From: Paenibacillus etheri
GTDB taxonomy: Bacteria > Bacillota > Bacilli > Paenibacillales > Paenibacillaceae
Direction of reading: 5' to 3'
DNA: 64,000 bases
Assembly (NCBI RefSeq): GCF_001012825.1
Contig: NZ_LCZJ02000026.1
Location: 284,761 to 348,760, forward strand
Shown here: positions 23,924 to 33,749 of the stretch, one piece after another
Position numbering within the stretch: position 1 is the first letter of the stretch
Layout of the letters: every line of letters begins with the position of its first letter
Notes under the pieces: generated by a model
Databases searched by the model: none
What the model was told of the DNA's origin: nothing
Seen by the model: the letters and a program-made list of their open reading frames with translations, nothing else
Translations under genes and position numbers: made by a program

Positions 23924-24670
23924 TCATAATAGCTTCAGTATTCCCATTGTAATTAATAATAACGCGGGTAGTGCAGCAGCATGCTTCATCCAGTAGTTCC
24001 CGGCGAATCTTAATCCGGTCTTCATGCCCAGCAATAGAAATGTACCACTAAACAGAGCAATTGTAAGTGATGTCCATATCGGATTGAACCCCAATAATGC
24101 TGCGCCAAGTCCAGCTCCAAAAGCATCTAGGGAGAGGGCAATCCCAAGCAGAATAGCCTCCATCGAAGAAATACTTCCGGAATCATCCATATCCGCAGAC
24201 GACGGAGTACGTAAGATCTGTACAACAATCCCCAACCGTCGTAGTTCAAGGGAAAAGACAGCAGACTTTACCTGCTCAGGAGCCATGGCAACATGTTCTT
24301 CAACATCCTCAGTATCAACAGCTACCTCTGCCCAAGCTTTTGTGGATAGCACATTTTCTTCACTATCTACTTTACGTTCACCAGTCTGTTCCTTCTCTTT
24401 CTGCATTAGCATCTGGACGAGGGACCAGCAACCCATTAGCACGAGTATAACAGCGCCAACCTCAGAAGCTGCATGTGGAGACACTACCTTGGCAAGCAGA
24501 ACACCCACTTGCATAGATACACAGATAACTACCCCCGAACAAAGCGAGATAATCAGAACGGAGAGCAATGGTATTTTCATTTTACGCAGTCCATATGTAA
24601 TACCAACGCCAAAACCATCCAAACTCAAAGCAAAAGCTAGTAATATTAGTGAAAAAAATGGGCTGAGCAC
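23924..24670 (-). CDS. ytaF: Sporulation membrane protein YtaF
   Basis: MntP-like membrane protein of about 248 residues with six predicted helices in two homologous halves, each with an LDxFG/GxG motif (LAFALSLDGFGVGITYGLRK near the start and IALSLDAFGAGLGAA later). A charged loop of about 80 residues joins the halves and is longer than in B. subtilis YtaF (about 210 in total). The frame opens 16 codons earlier, but AGGAGGG lies just before the GTG at 24670. Its molecular function in sporulation is not known. Confidence 0.88.
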   Translation of the reverse strand: MLSPFFSLILLAFALSLDGFGVGITYGLRKMKIPLLSVLIISLCSGVVICVSMQVGVLLAKVVSPHAASEVGAVILVLMGCWSLVQMLMQKEKEQTGERKVDSEENVLSTKAWAEVAVDTEDVEEHVAMAPEQVKSAVFSLELRRLGIVVQILRTPSSADMDDSGSISSMEAILLGIALSLDAFGAGLGAALLGFNPIWTSLTIALFSGTFLLLGMKTGLRFAGNYWMKHAAALPALLLITMGILKLL

Positions 24671-24797
24671 CCGCAATCCCTCCTGTGAAGAACCGGAACA
24701 CTGAAGAATACACTTCATTCAGCTTCCGTTCTCTATTAAGCATTCTTCACACAGTATATGGGCGGGACAAGTAGTGGGTGCCAACCTAATTACTTCT

Positions 24798-25634
24798 TCA
24801 GTTATCTGCCTTACGCTGACAGCTTGGACAATAATGCGTGCCGCGGCCACCTACAACGGTTTTCTCAATCATCGTTCCACAGTGATTACACGGCTGATCT
24901 TTACGACCGTAAATCAACAACTGTTGCTGATAAGTGCCGCTCTCCCCTTGACCATTCACATATGATTTTACAGATGAACCACCAGCGTTTACCGCTTCCG
25001 TCAGCGTACTGACAATAGCGTGATGTAGCTGATCAAGTTGCTCATCCGAAAGATCTTTAGCGCTGACTTCAGGATGTACCCCTGCACGATGCAACGTCTC
25101 ATCTACATAAATATTACCTATGCCGACGATATATTCCTGATTCAGCAGCAGTGATTTAATTTTTGTGCTTTTGCCTGATACAATCTGCTTAAACTTCTCC
25201 GGCGTAAAGGATGGCTCCAGCGGCTCCTGTCCTAGCTTATTAAGAGGAGGCAGCTGGAGGTCTTCACCAATCTGAAAAAGATGCATCGTACCAAACTGAC
25301 GAACATCCGTGTAGCGCAGCTCAGAGCCATCGGTAAAATGAAATATCACATGCGTATGCTTGTCCAATGGATCCTCATTCGAAAAAAGTCCGTAACGGCC
25401 TTCCATCCGTAAATGAGATACCAGCACCAGACCATCTAACACGATGCGCAAAAATTTCCCTCTTCGTTCAACATTAACAATACTATGACCTGCAAGCAGG
25501 TTGGCAAAAGCCTGAATATCATCCGGCCGCTGAATAATCCGGGCCAACCGGACGGTTACACTCTCTATCTGCTTTCCATTAACTAAATCATTCAGTGTTC
25601 TCTTGACTGTCTCTACTTCCGGTAATTCCGGCAT
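24798..25634 (-). CDS. mutM: Formamidopyrimidine-DNA glycosylase
   Basis: Base-excision repair enzyme for 8-oxoguanine and formamidopyrimidines, 278 residues. The N-terminus MPELPEVETV provides the catalytic Pro2 and Glu3. The helix-two-turn-helix region GIGNIYVDETLHRAGVHP and the C-terminal zinc finger (CNHCGTM and YCPSCQRK) are intact. GAGGTGAAG precedes the ATG. It sits between polA and ytaF, as in B. subtilis. Confidence 0.97.
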   Translation of the reverse strand: MPELPEVETVKRTLNDLVNGKQIESVTVRLARIIQRPDDIQAFANLLAGHSIVNVERRGKFLRIVLDGLVLVSHLRMEGRYGLFSNEDPLDKHTHVIFHFTDGSELRYTDVRQFGTMHLFQIGEDLQLPPLNKLGQEPLEPSFTPEKFKQIVSGKSTKIKSLLLNQEYIVGIGNIYVDETLHRAGVHPEVSAKDLSDEQLDQLHHAIVSTLTEAVNAGGSSVKSYVNGQGESGTYQQQLLIYGRKDQPCNHCGTMIEKTVVGGRGTHYCPSCQRKADN

Positions 25635-25686
25635 GATGTCTTCACCTCAACTACATTATAGCTGATATGCACACCTTAAAGGGAGC

Positions 25687-28356
25687 CTATTTCGCTTCGT
25701 ACCAGTTGCTACCAAAACTTACCTCTGCTTTCAGCGGCACAGATAACTGCAATGCTCCACCCATTATTTCCGGCAAAAGCGTCTTCATGAGCTCCATCTC
25801 ATCCTCTGGCACCTCAAATACAAGCTCATCGTGCACCTGAAGCAGCATACGGCTCTTTAGCCCACGCTCAAATAGCGCCTTATCCATGTGCACCATCGCC
25901 AGCTTAATAATATCAGCGGCAGTTCCTTGGATAGGTGTATTCATTGCCGTACGTTCCGCAAAAGAGCGTAGATTAAAGTTCTTCGCATTAATCTCAGGCA
26001 AGTAACGACGGCGTTCCAGTAGTGTGGTTACATAACCATGTTTCCGTGCTTCCACTACGATATCGTCCATATATCGACGTACGCCTTGGTATACCTCAAA
26101 ATACTGCTCAATAAATTGAGCGGCTTCTTTGCGGGGAATATTCAAGTTCTGTGACAGACCATAATCACTGATTCCGTACACGATACCAAAGTTAACGGCT
26201 TTGGCAGCACGACGCATGTTACTATCAACCTGATCGGCGGTAACTCCAAATACATCCATCGCTGTCTTCGTGTGAATATCCATATCATGAAGAAAAGCTT
26301 CTTTCATCCGCTCATCACCGGAGATATGCGCCAGCACCCGTAGTTCGATCTGCGAATAGTCCGCCGCCAGAATGGACCAGCCCGGTTCGGATGGAACAAA
26401 CACTTTACGGATTTTACGTCCTTCTTCTAAGCGGATTGGAATGTTCTGCAGGTTCGGAAATTGGCTGCTAAGCCGTCCTGTCGCGGCAATCGTCTGCCGA
26501 TAGAATGTATGCACCTTCCCTGTTTTCGGGGAAATTTCCTTGAGTAGCCCCTCTACATAGGTGGATTGCAACTTGGCAATCGTGCGATATTGTAGAATCA
26601 AACGTACCACATCGTGATACGGTGCTAGCTTTTCCAGCACCTCTGCGTCTGTTGAATATCCGGTTTTTGTCTTCTTGACGACAGGAAGACCCAGTTTTAC
26701 AAATAAGATCTCACCCAGCTGTTTTGGTGAATTCAAATTAAACTCTGTGCCACAAATTTCATAAATTTCGGTGACCAGCTTGGAAATCTGAGCTTCGAAT
26801 TCTTTTCCTAACTCTTTAAGGTCTCCTTCATTGACTGCAATTCCCTGTTTCTCCATATCCGCAAGAATACGTGATAAGGGCATTTCCAGATCTTCGAACA
26901 ATCCGGTCATCGCCGTTTCAATCAATTCCTGCTGTTGTTTCTGGGCGATGCCAAGTACCGCAGCACTCTTACGTGCAACGTGATTCCCTAGGATTTCAAG
27001 CTCAGGAATCTTATATTTGGCACCTTTACCAAATACATCTTCATCAGGAGACAGGCGTGGCAAGCCGTATTTAGTGGCTAGATCGTTTAAGTTCTGATTA
27101 GCTTCCGTTGGATCTAGCAAATAAGCTGCCAACTGCACATCATGGGCCGCACCTGCAAAAGCAATTCCTTGCCAATGCAGTGCCAAATCAGCACGGTGAA
27201 GATCATATCCGCTCTTCGGAGCCTTCTCGTCCCCTAACCAGTCGCGCAGCTTCGCAGCCGCTGGTTTCTGTAATAATTCAAACGGCACATAATAATGCCG
27301 CTCCAGAGAAGATAGCCCTACCCCGATCACCTCGGCACGATGCGGATTATCACCATTGGATTCCACATGAAGCGCCGAAATACTAGGCAGCGCTTCACTT
27401 AGCGCCTCAAGTTCTTCTTCACTCACGATCGAAATATCAAGTGTAGCTGCCTCTACTTCCACTGCACCCTCTTCTCCATCAGCAACTGGAGCATAGGCAC
27501 TAAGGGACAACCTTTCCAGAAGTGATTTGAATTCTAACTTAGCAAGGGCCGGTCCTGCTGTATCCGCAGAAATTCCGTTAAAGACCATATCTTCCCACGA
27601 ATGCTCAAGAGGCACTTCACGATAGATGGTCGCCAGCTTCTTACTCATTACAGCGTCTTCCGCATGAGCTTCCAGCTTTTCTTTCATTTTACCTTTAAGC
27701 TCACCTGTTCCTGCTAATACACCTTCAACCGATCCGAATTGATGCAACAGCTTGAGCGCTGTTTTCTCACCCACACCTGGAACGCCCGGAATGTTATCAC
27801 TCGCATCACCCATCAGTCCCTTAAGGTCTATGATCTGCTCTGGTGTTAGGTCATATTTCTCACGAATTTGTTCTGGCCCATAAAGCTCGACCTCAGTAAC
27901 TCCTTTACGGATCAACGCAACGGTCGTGTGTTCGGAAGCCAATTGAAGCATATCCTTGTCTCCCGACACGATCATAACCTGGCGGCCTGCTTCATCTGCT
28001 TGGCGCGAAATGGTTCCAATAATATCATCGGCCTCATAATTACCAATTTCAAACTGCGGTACACCTAAATTTTTGAGCAAATCTTTCAGCAGTGGAAACT
28101 GCTCCGAGAGCTCCGGGGGTGTCTTTTGCCGACCGCCTTTATAATCCTCATAACCTTCATGCCGGAATGTGACTTTCCCTGCATCGAAGGCAACAATCAT
28201 ATGTGTCGGCTTGTGTTCTTCAATTAAACGGAGCAGCATCGTTGTGAATCCGTACACCGCGTTCGTCTGTTGCCCTGCTGTATTCGTTAGCGGAGGCATC
28301 GCGAAGAAAGCGCGGTAAATAATATTATTTCCATCTATAAGTATCAACTTGTCCAT
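25687..28356 (-). CDS. polA: DNA polymerase I
   Basis: Repair and Okazaki-fragment polymerase, 889 residues. The 5'-3' exonuclease domain (MDKLILIDGNNIIYRAFFAM; residues 1-290) is followed by a degenerate 3'-5' exonuclease domain. Where an active enzyme has DTE, this one has SALHVESNG, so proofreading is probably lost, as in other Bacillales. The polymerase domain has motif A (LAADYSQIELRVLA), the O-helix around RRAAKAVNFGIVYGISDYGL and motif C LLQVHDELVFE. The start at ATG 28356 is set by GAGGTG four bases before; the frame opens seven codons earlier. Confidence 0.97.
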   Translation of the reverse strand: MDKLILIDGNNIIYRAFFAMPPLTNTAGQQTNAVYGFTTMLLRLIEEHKPTHMIVAFDAGKVTFRHEGYEDYKGGRQKTPPELSEQFPLLKDLLKNLGVPQFEIGNYEADDIIGTISRQADEAGRQVMIVSGDKDMLQLASEHTTVALIRKGVTEVELYGPEQIREKYDLTPEQIIDLKGLMGDASDNIPGVPGVGEKTALKLLHQFGSVEGVLAGTGELKGKMKEKLEAHAEDAVMSKKLATIYREVPLEHSWEDMVFNGISADTAGPALAKLEFKSLLERLSLSAYAPVADGEEGAVEVEAATLDISIVSEEELEALSEALPSISALHVESNGDNPHRAEVIGVGLSSLERHYYVPFELLQKPAAAKLRDWLGDEKAPKSGYDLHRADLALHWQGIAFAGAAHDVQLAAYLLDPTEANQNLNDLATKYGLPRLSPDEDVFGKGAKYKIPELEILGNHVARKSAAVLGIAQKQQQELIETAMTGLFEDLEMPLSRILADMEKQGIAVNEGDLKELGKEFEAQISKLVTEIYEICGTEFNLNSPKQLGEILFVKLGLPVVKKTKTGYSTDAEVLEKLAPYHDVVRLILQYRTIAKLQSTYVEGLLKEISPKTGKVHTFYRQTIAATGRLSSQFPNLQNIPIRLEEGRKIRKVFVPSEPGWSILAADYSQIELRVLAHISGDERMKEAFLHDMDIHTKTAMDVFGVTADQVDSNMRRAAKAVNFGIVYGISDYGLSQNLNIPRKEAAQFIEQYFEVYQGVRRYMDDIVVEARKHGYVTTLLERRRYLPEINAKNFNLRSFAERTAMNTPIQGTAADIIKLAMVHMDKALFERGLKSRMLLQVHDELVFEVPEDEMELMKTLLPEIMGGALQLSVPLKAEVSFGSNWYEAK

Positions 28357-28433
28357 AGTGCACCTCGCCTTTTTCATGCTTACTCCTTACATCTTAACAT
28401 ATGGCCTGTCCAAGTAGAAACGGCTATACAACA

Positions 28434-28463
28434 AGTAGCCGTCCTAATATAAGGACGGCTACT
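28434..28463. terminator. Hairpin between phoU and polA
   Basis: Perfect 12-base stem AGTAGCCGTCCT/AGGACGGCTACT with a six-base loop. On the minus strand it is followed by TTGTTGT, only moderately T-rich. It probably ends the phosphate operon or attenuates read-through into polA. Confidence 0.55.
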
Positions 28464-28510
28464 CAATTTACCTAAAAATTAACAAAAGATGTGAAAGTGC
28501 AAGTAATGGA

Positions 28511-28630
28511 GGAGAGGTTTGGAACTGTAGGAGCGAAGCACCCGCCTTTGTCTCCGGATTTCAACCGTAAAAAGCGGTATAAAATCAAGAAATCTGGAGA
28601 CAACAGCGGCCGAAAGTCCAAACATTCTCC
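28511..28630. repeat. 120-base imperfect palindromic element
   Basis: Outer arms GGAGAGGTTTGGA and TCCAAACATTCTCC and inner arms TGTCTCCGGATTTC and GAAATCTGGAGACA pair with each other, so the whole 120 bases can fold into one long hairpin. It has no coding potential and fits a MITE-like or REP-like repeat. Confidence 0.55.
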
Positions 28631-28668
28631 GCAGTTACGACAAGTACCAAACATCTTTTGAATAAAAA

Positions 28669-29328
28669 CTATTCATTCAAATCTGGACGACTACCGGTAA
28701 CCAAGTAAACTACGCTTTCACCAATGTTAGTAGCATGATCGCCAATCCGTTCGATATAACGACCTACCAGCGTCAATAACATAGCTTGGGATACTGTATC
28801 TGGCTTTGTTACCATATAAGAATACAACTCATTGATCATCGCACCATACAATTGATCGACCTGATCATCATCCTGTGCCATTTTATAAGCTAGATCAGTG
28901 TTCTCATCCAGGTAAGACTGTATAGCCTCATCGATCATAATCGTCACGATTTCAGCCATACGTGGAATGTCTACAAGTGGCTTAATCAACTGCTGGCCTT
29001 GAAGTCGCATGGTCGCCTTAGCTACATCAATCGCCAGATCACCCATGCGTTCCAAATCGCTTGATATTTTGAAGGCAACGATAATGCGGCGTAAATCCTT
29101 AGCTACGGGCTGCTGCGTAATAATTAAGCGTGAGCCAATTTCCATGATTTTATCTTCCATGGCATTCAACTGTAGATCCGCTTCAACAACTTCCTGTGCG
29201 AGTGTTGTATCTAGATTTTGTAATGCATTAATTGCACCTTCAAGAGCATCCTTAACATGCTCACCCATTTGCTGCAGCAGACTGCGCAGCTCTTCTAAGT
29301 CTTTATCAAATTCTTTTCTGCGAATCAT
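28669..29328 (-). CDS. phoU: Phosphate transport system regulator PhoU
   Basis: Cytoplasmic helical protein of 219 residues with two PhoU domains, each with an E/DxxxD metal-binding pattern (SSDLERMGDLAIDVA at about 75-90 and GRYIERIGDHATNIGES at about 190-206). It links the Pst transporter to the PhoR kinase and represses the Pho response in phosphate excess. The frame starts seven codons earlier, but GAGGAGG lies inside that stretch, so the ATG at 29328 is used. It follows pstB by 73 bases. Confidence 0.95.
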   Translation of the reverse strand: MIRRKEFDKDLEELRSLLQQMGEHVKDALEGAINALQNLDTTLAQEVVEADLQLNAMEDKIMEIGSRLIITQQPVAKDLRRIIVAFKISSDLERMGDLAIDVAKATMRLQGQQLIKPLVDIPRMAEIVTIMIDEAIQSYLDENTDLAYKMAQDDDQVDQLYGAMINELYSYMVTKPDTVSQAMLLTLVGRYIERIGDHATNIGESVVYLVTGSRPDLNE

Positions 29329-29401
29329 AATAAGAGCGATCCTCCTCATTAACGTATGGTCAGCTTGCCATTTCCAGGGACGAACACCCTTTTACAACTG
29401 A

Positions 29402-30157
29402 TCAGCCGAAACGTCCGGAAATATAATCTTCAGTGCGGGAATCTTTAGGGGTCGAGAAAAGCACCTTTGTGTCCGCCGCCTCTACAATTACACCATTTAA
29501 GAAAAACACAGTTCGACCGGATACACGTGCGGCCTGATGCATGTTATGAGTTACCATAACAATGGTATACTCACTTCTTAGTTCCTGAACAAGCTCTTCT
29601 ATCTTGAGTGTGGATACAGGGTCGAGCGCAGAGGTTGCCTCATCCATAAGCAGAATATCAGGCTGTACCGCTAACGCTCTAGCAATACATAACCGTTGCT
29701 GCTGTCCACCAGACAAGCTAAGGGCAGATTTCTTCAGAAAATCTTTCACTTCCTCCCATAGGGCGGAGTGACGCAAGCTTTTTTCTACGATCTCATCCAG
29801 CTCACTTTTGGAACGGATGCCGTGTAGACGGGGACCGTAAGCTACATTGTCATAAATCGACTTAGGAAAAGGATTCGGCTGTTGAAATACCATACCGACC
29901 TGCTTACGCAGGCTTTCCACCTCTACCTCATCACTATAAATATTTTTGCCACCGATGTTTACTGTTCCTTCTATACGTGTGCCAGGAATCATATCATTCA
30001 TACGATTCAATGTGCGAAGCAACGTGGATTTCCCGCAACCGGAAGGTCCAATAAAAGCAGTGACCTGTTTCTCCGGGATTTGCAGATTCACATTCTTCAG
30101 TGCGTGGAACGACTCATAGTAGAGATCAAGATTCTCTATGTCAATGATGGATTTCAT
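29402..30157 (-). CDS. pstB: Phosphate ABC transporter ATP-binding protein
   Basis: ATPase of the high-affinity phosphate importer, 251 residues. Walker [11 protein letters not shown]-loop [23 protein letters not shown] signature [18 protein letters not shown], Walker [14 protein letters not shown] and the switch histidine in MVTHNMHQ are all intact. The usual partner genes pstS, pstC and pstA are not next to it, so it sits apart from the permeases. A PHO-box-like site lies 75 bases upstream. Confidence 0.95.
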   Translation of the reverse strand: MKSIIDIENLDLYYESFHALKNVNLQIPEKQVTAFIGPSGCGKSTLLRTLNRMNDMIPGTRIEGTVNIGGKNIYSDEVEVESLRKQVGMVFQQPNPFPKSIYDNVAYGPRLHGIRSKSELDEIVEKSLRHSALWEEVKDFLKKSALSLSGGQQQRLCIARALAVQPDILLMDEATSALDPVSTLKIEELVQELRSEYTIVMVTHNMHQAARVSGRTVFFLNGVIVEAADTKVLFSTPKDSRTEDYISGRFG

Positions 30158-30231
30158 TAGTGTTTACGTCTCCTTCTCATCATCTTCGATCTCCATGATA
30201 AGCTTTTAGTGTAAATACAGTTGGAGAGAAA

Positions 30232-30248
30232 TGTTAACGCAATGTAAA
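30232..30248 (-). promoter_or_regulatory. PHO box upstream of pstB-phoU
   Basis: On the minus strand TTTACA-N5-TTAACA, the tandem six-base repeat with 11-base period bound by PhoP dimers. The same pair with the same spacing occurs upstream of phoP. Confidence 0.6.
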
Positions 30249-30356
30249 ATCAGTGAGATGAATGGATCCACATCACAGTATTTCCCCAGAAGCCAACTAG
30301 TACTCCAAGCATTTCTTATTTATGAAAAGTATAGAAAAAATAGAACTCCAGTCACT

Positions 30357-31085
30357 CTAAATGACCGGAGCTCTCTTTTTGTTAACCACTAATTTATAAC
30401 CTACGCCTCGAATCGAATCGATATGAACGGATTCCGGATCCAGCTCAAGCTTTTTACGAAGCGAACTCACATGCACGTCCACCGTACGCTGTCCACCAAT
30501 ATAATCAAAGCCCCATACAGCATTCATGAGATCATCTCTCGTCAACACAACCCCTGGCTTACGAGCCAAATATAACAGCACTTCGAACTCTTTCGGCCGC
30601 AAGTTAATACTATGACCACCGAGGGAGACCTCATATCTCTCAGGGTAAATCTCTAATTGACCTAAAATAATGGTAGAAGCAGAGATAGGTGTTTCTGTCG
30701 GTGCTTCCTCAGCAAGTCCAGAAATCCTCCGAAGTACAGCACTTACTCTAGCAAGCAGTTCGGAGACGCCGAATGGTTTGGTTATATAATCATCTGCACC
30801 TGATTTCAGCCCTCTAACTACATCTTCTTCCGCATTTTTGGCGGTCAACACAATAATAGGTGTACGGATACCTTGTCCACGCAATTTATCAAGGATGTCA
30901 ATGCCATTCATACCTGGCAACATCAGATCTAATACGATCAAGTCAAAAGGTTCCCTCGTCGCACGATCATATCCTGCCGTACCATGATCCTCAACTGTTA
31001 CCTCGTAACCTTCCTGCGTTAAGTTATAGGACAGCAGCCGGGCCAGTGTCGGTTCGTCTTCAATGACAAGCAATCGTTGAGCCAT
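30357..31085 (-). CDS. phoP: PhoP-type response regulator
   Basis: OmpR-family regulator of 242 residues. The receiver has the DE pair in VIEDEPTLARLL, Asp in DLIVLDLMLPGMNG and the conserved KPFG. The C-terminal winged helix ends with GGQRTVDVHVSSLRKKLE and GVGYKLV. AGACGGGGGAACCT precedes the ATG at 31085 and fixes the start 19 codons into the open frame. It lies next to pstB and phoU and downstream of the PhoR-like kinase, an order reversed from the usual phoP-phoR. It probably controls its own gene and pstB through the PHO boxes. Confidence 0.9.
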   Translation of the reverse strand: MAQRLLVIEDEPTLARLLSYNLTQEGYEVTVEDHGTAGYDRATREPFDLIVLDLMLPGMNGIDILDKLRGQGIRTPIIVLTAKNAEEDVVRGLKSGADDYITKPFGVSELLARVSAVLRRISGLAEEAPTETPISASTIILGQLEIYPERYEVSLGGHSINLRPKEFEVLLYLARKPGVVLTRDDLMNAVWGFDYIGGQRTVDVHVSSLRKKLELDPESVHIDSIRGVGYKLVVNKKRAPVI

Positions 31086-31152
31086 AGGTTCCCCCGTCTT
31101 CCATATAGTTTGATTTTTACAAAACAACAACAAAACAATCATATCACCATAA

Positions 31153-31169
31153 TGTTAACTTGGTGTAAA
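31153..31169 (-). promoter_or_regulatory. PHO box upstream of phoP
   Basis: TTTACA-N5-TTAACA on the minus strand, 68 bases upstream of the phoP start and after the phoR stop. It is the same as the site upstream of pstB in both hexamers and spacing, so phoP may have its own autoregulated promoter. Confidence 0.6.
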
Positions 31170-31194
31170 ATCGATAAGGTGAATTTACAAAAAT

Positions 31195-32991
31195 CTAATC
31201 CACCTTTTCTTCCTGCAACAGCGGCAACTCAATAATAAATGAGCTTCCGATCCCCAGATCACTTTTAACGGAAATCACACCATGATGCAGATCTACCAAG
31301 TGCTTTACAATAGACAGTCCCAGCCCAGTTCCACCGGAGCTTCTGGATCTTGCCTTATCCACCCGATAAAAACGTTCAAATATACGCGGCAGATCCTTTT
31401 TGGGAATTCCCATCCCTGTATCGGTAACGGTAAATTGGACATTTTCAGAACCATCTGGCTTCAGTATATTCTTAACATAGACTTTTACGCTACCCCCCTC
31501 ATGCGTGTAATTAATCGCATTGGAGAGCAAATTCATAAAGATTTGACGCAATTTATCCTCGTCGGCCTCAATGAATAGCTCCTCAGGAACCTCTACGTTA
31601 AGACTAATATTTTTCTTCTCAGCCACTTTGCTAATAGTTCCCAGCACGGAATCAAAGAATTCAATGATATGAACAGGTGAACAATCAAGCTGCACACGTT
31701 TAGATTCGATTTTAGATAATTCCAGAATGTCACCAATCAATCGATTTAAGCGTTCGTTCTCATCATAAATAATTTGCAAGAAGGAACGGGCTGTCTTCTC
31801 ATCCTTAACCCCACCACCCAGCAAGGTCTCGGCAAATCCTTTAACAGCGGCAACCGGTGTCTTCAATTCATGGGATACGTTAGCGACAAATTCACTTCGC
31901 ATCCGCTCCAGGCGACGAATCTCTGTTACTTCCTGCAGCAGGAAGAGCATGCCTCTATACGTCCCATCCTGGATCATAGGTACTGCGTCCATGCGTACAA
32001 TCCGCTCTCTCGGATTATAAATACTTCGTTCTTCATGGAGCGGTTCTTTATTCGATACCCCTTCTTCAAGCAGACGAGTCAGCTCATAATGACGCTTTAG
32101 CTCTTTGTACGAATGACCCGCCATTTCACTGTTGCGAACATCCAGCATGTGCTCCGAAGCTCGGTTCAGCAGGGCAATTTCTTCTTCCGCATTGATCATT
32201 ATAATGCCGCCAGTCATATTGTCCAGTACGCTTTGCAGCAAATCCTCATTATCACGAATGGTCTTGAGCTGAGCCTGAAGACTGTCAGCCATGGCATTAA
32301 TCGCTGTTGCCAGCTGCCCAACCTCATCTTTGCGCTTCAAATGGACTCTTGCATCATAATCAAGATCAGTAATACGCCGTGCGACTCTCGTAATTTGTTC
32401 AAGCGGTGAAGTCATGCTCGATGCCACTTTGTAGCTGACAATAGTTGCTGACAGGAACAAAATAACAAGCCCCCCAGCCATTATCATCCAAGCACGATTA
32501 AGCCCTTCCGTTACTGCATCCAGTCCCATCGAGACCCGAATGTAACCGTCAAAACCCTGATCTGAGGTCACTCGCTCAGCTACATATAGCATCTCGCGAT
32601 CCAAAGTTTCGCTGTACCGAATGGCTCGTCCGGTCCCTTCTTTAGCCGCAACAATCTCCTCTTCACGATCGGAGTGATTGTCCATCTCTAGAGGATTTTT
32701 CTCTGAATCCCCTAAAACTTTACCTGACTTACTGATAAAAGTAATCCGGGAATCCAGAAGCTTAGCGATATGCTCTGCCTGCTCCGTATAGTACGGAATG
32801 GCATTGGAGGCATCCATATCTACAAATTCTAATGTACCTGCGAGTAGATTTATTTCCCGGGACATGTTCTCTTCGAGAGCAGCTATATGGGAGCTCTTAA
32901 ATAGATGAGCCATCGTAAATCCAGTGCCAATCATGGAAATACCGATTAAGGCCATAAGTATAAACGTAAGACGAGCGCGAAACGGTTTCAT
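31195..32991 (-). CDS. phoR: PhoR-type sensor histidine kinase
   Basis: Membrane kinase of 598 residues. First helix residues 9-28, extracellular sensor of about 130 residues, second helix near 165-187, then HAMP, PAS (near 240-350), HisKA with SHELKTPVAAVKGF (phospho-acceptor His near 372) and the HATPase domain (NLLSNAINYT, DTGMGIPKKDL, GGTGLGLSIVKHLVDLH). This is the PhoR/WalK architecture. Identification as PhoR comes from the adjoining phoP, pstB and phoU. The gene precedes the regulator gene by 109 bases. Confidence 0.88.
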   Translation of the reverse strand: MKPFRARLTFILMALIGISMIGTGFTMAHLFKSSHIAALEENMSREINLLAGTLEFVDMDASNAIPYYTEQAEHIAKLLDSRITFISKSGKVLGDSEKNPLEMDNHSDREEEIVAAKEGTGRAIRYSETLDREMLYVAERVTSDQGFDGYIRVSMGLDAVTEGLNRAWMIMAGGLVILFLSATIVSYKVASSMTSPLEQITRVARRITDLDYDARVHLKRKDEVGQLATAINAMADSLQAQLKTIRDNEDLLQSVLDNMTGGIIMINAEEEIALLNRASEHMLDVRNSEMAGHSYKELKRHYELTRLLEEGVSNKEPLHEERSIYNPRERIVRMDAVPMIQDGTYRGMLFLLQEVTEIRRLERMRSEFVANVSHELKTPVAAVKGFAETLLGGGVKDEKTARSFLQIIYDENERLNRLIGDILELSKIESKRVQLDCSPVHIIEFFDSVLGTISKVAEKKNISLNVEVPEELFIEADEDKLRQIFMNLLSNAINYTHEGGSVKVYVKNILKPDGSENVQFTVTDTGMGIPKKDLPRIFERFYRVDKARSRSSGGTGLGLSIVKHLVDLHHGVISVKSDLGIGSSFIIELPLLQEEKVD

Positions 32992-33108
32992 CTGAAGTGT
33001 GCCTCTCCCTTTTTCATTGTATCTTTTATCCTAACTTCATTTTCATCAAAAAACCAGTGCTACTCTTTTCGGGACATAAATCCCTACTATAATAGATTAT
33101 ATAAAAAT

Positions 33109-33139
33109 AACAGCCCAGGTTGATTATCTCTGGACTGTT
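33109..33139 (-). terminator. Terminator after the VOC gene
   Basis: Stem AACAG-CCAG / CTGG-CTGTT with one mismatch, followed on the minus strand by ATTTTTAT. Confidence 0.7.
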
Positions 33140-33171
33140 ACTTTGTATTACTTTTGTAAAATATCATGATT

Positions 33172-33558
33172 TTATTCTATGCAGGTTGCAAGAAACCATT
33201 GATTGCCCTGAGTATCTCTAACGCCCGCTCCTCTTTCCCCATAAGGCTTATCCAGTGGTTCTTCAATGATGGATGCCCCGGCATCCAAGCACTTACGAAA
33301 GGTCTCATCCACATTTCTTACGTATAGATGAATAGCGAGCTGTACCGGTGAATATTTCTCATTAGCTTCGGAAACCTCGATGATCGAATCCCCTATTCTA
33401 AGTTCTGCATGTCTAATCTTTCCTTCATCATTCCGCAGCATATCATTAATTCTAGCATCAAAGCAGTTCACAACAAAATCAATCAATTGATCTGCACCAT
33501 TGACGATGAAATACGGGGTAACGTTAAGAAGACCATTTCTAATATAATGTGGTACCAT
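33172..33558 (-). CDS. VOC (glyoxalase/PhnB-like) family protein
   Basis: Protein of 128 residues of the vicinal oxygen chelate fold, beginning MVPHYIRNGLLNVTPYFIVNGA. The pattern RHAELRIGDSIIEVSEANEKY, then AIHLYVRNVDETFRKCLDAGA and a final GERGAGVRDTQGNQWFLAT, fits the PhnB/YdfO-like branch. AAAGGAGG seven bases before the ATG at 33558 sets the start. The substrate is not known; relatives are often tied to antibiotic tolerance or simple detoxification. It is a single-gene unit. Confidence 0.8.
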   Translation of the reverse strand: MVPHYIRNGLLNVTPYFIVNGADQLIDFVVNCFDARINDMLRNDEGKIRHAELRIGDSIIEVSEANEKYSPVQLAIHLYVRNVDETFRKCLDAGASIIEEPLDKPYGERGAGVRDTQGNQWFLATCIE

Positions 33559-33749
33559 TCGTCGACCTCCTTTAGACAAACATAAACGCCTTCAGCATCC
33601 CAATATAGACACTAAGTGATTATGCGAGAAATATAAGGATAATTTAGAGCAGGGGACATATAAATTCTTATATTTTGATAAAACCGGAGAAAAAGCCATA
33701 GCAGAGGAAGTCCCCACTTGATGACTTATTCACCGGACTGTAAACCAAC

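Noticed and set aside
24024-24704. Plus-strand ORF of 226 codons opposite ytaF
   Set aside because: Ser/Thr-rich antisense shadow of a well-supported membrane protein gene; no ribosome site.
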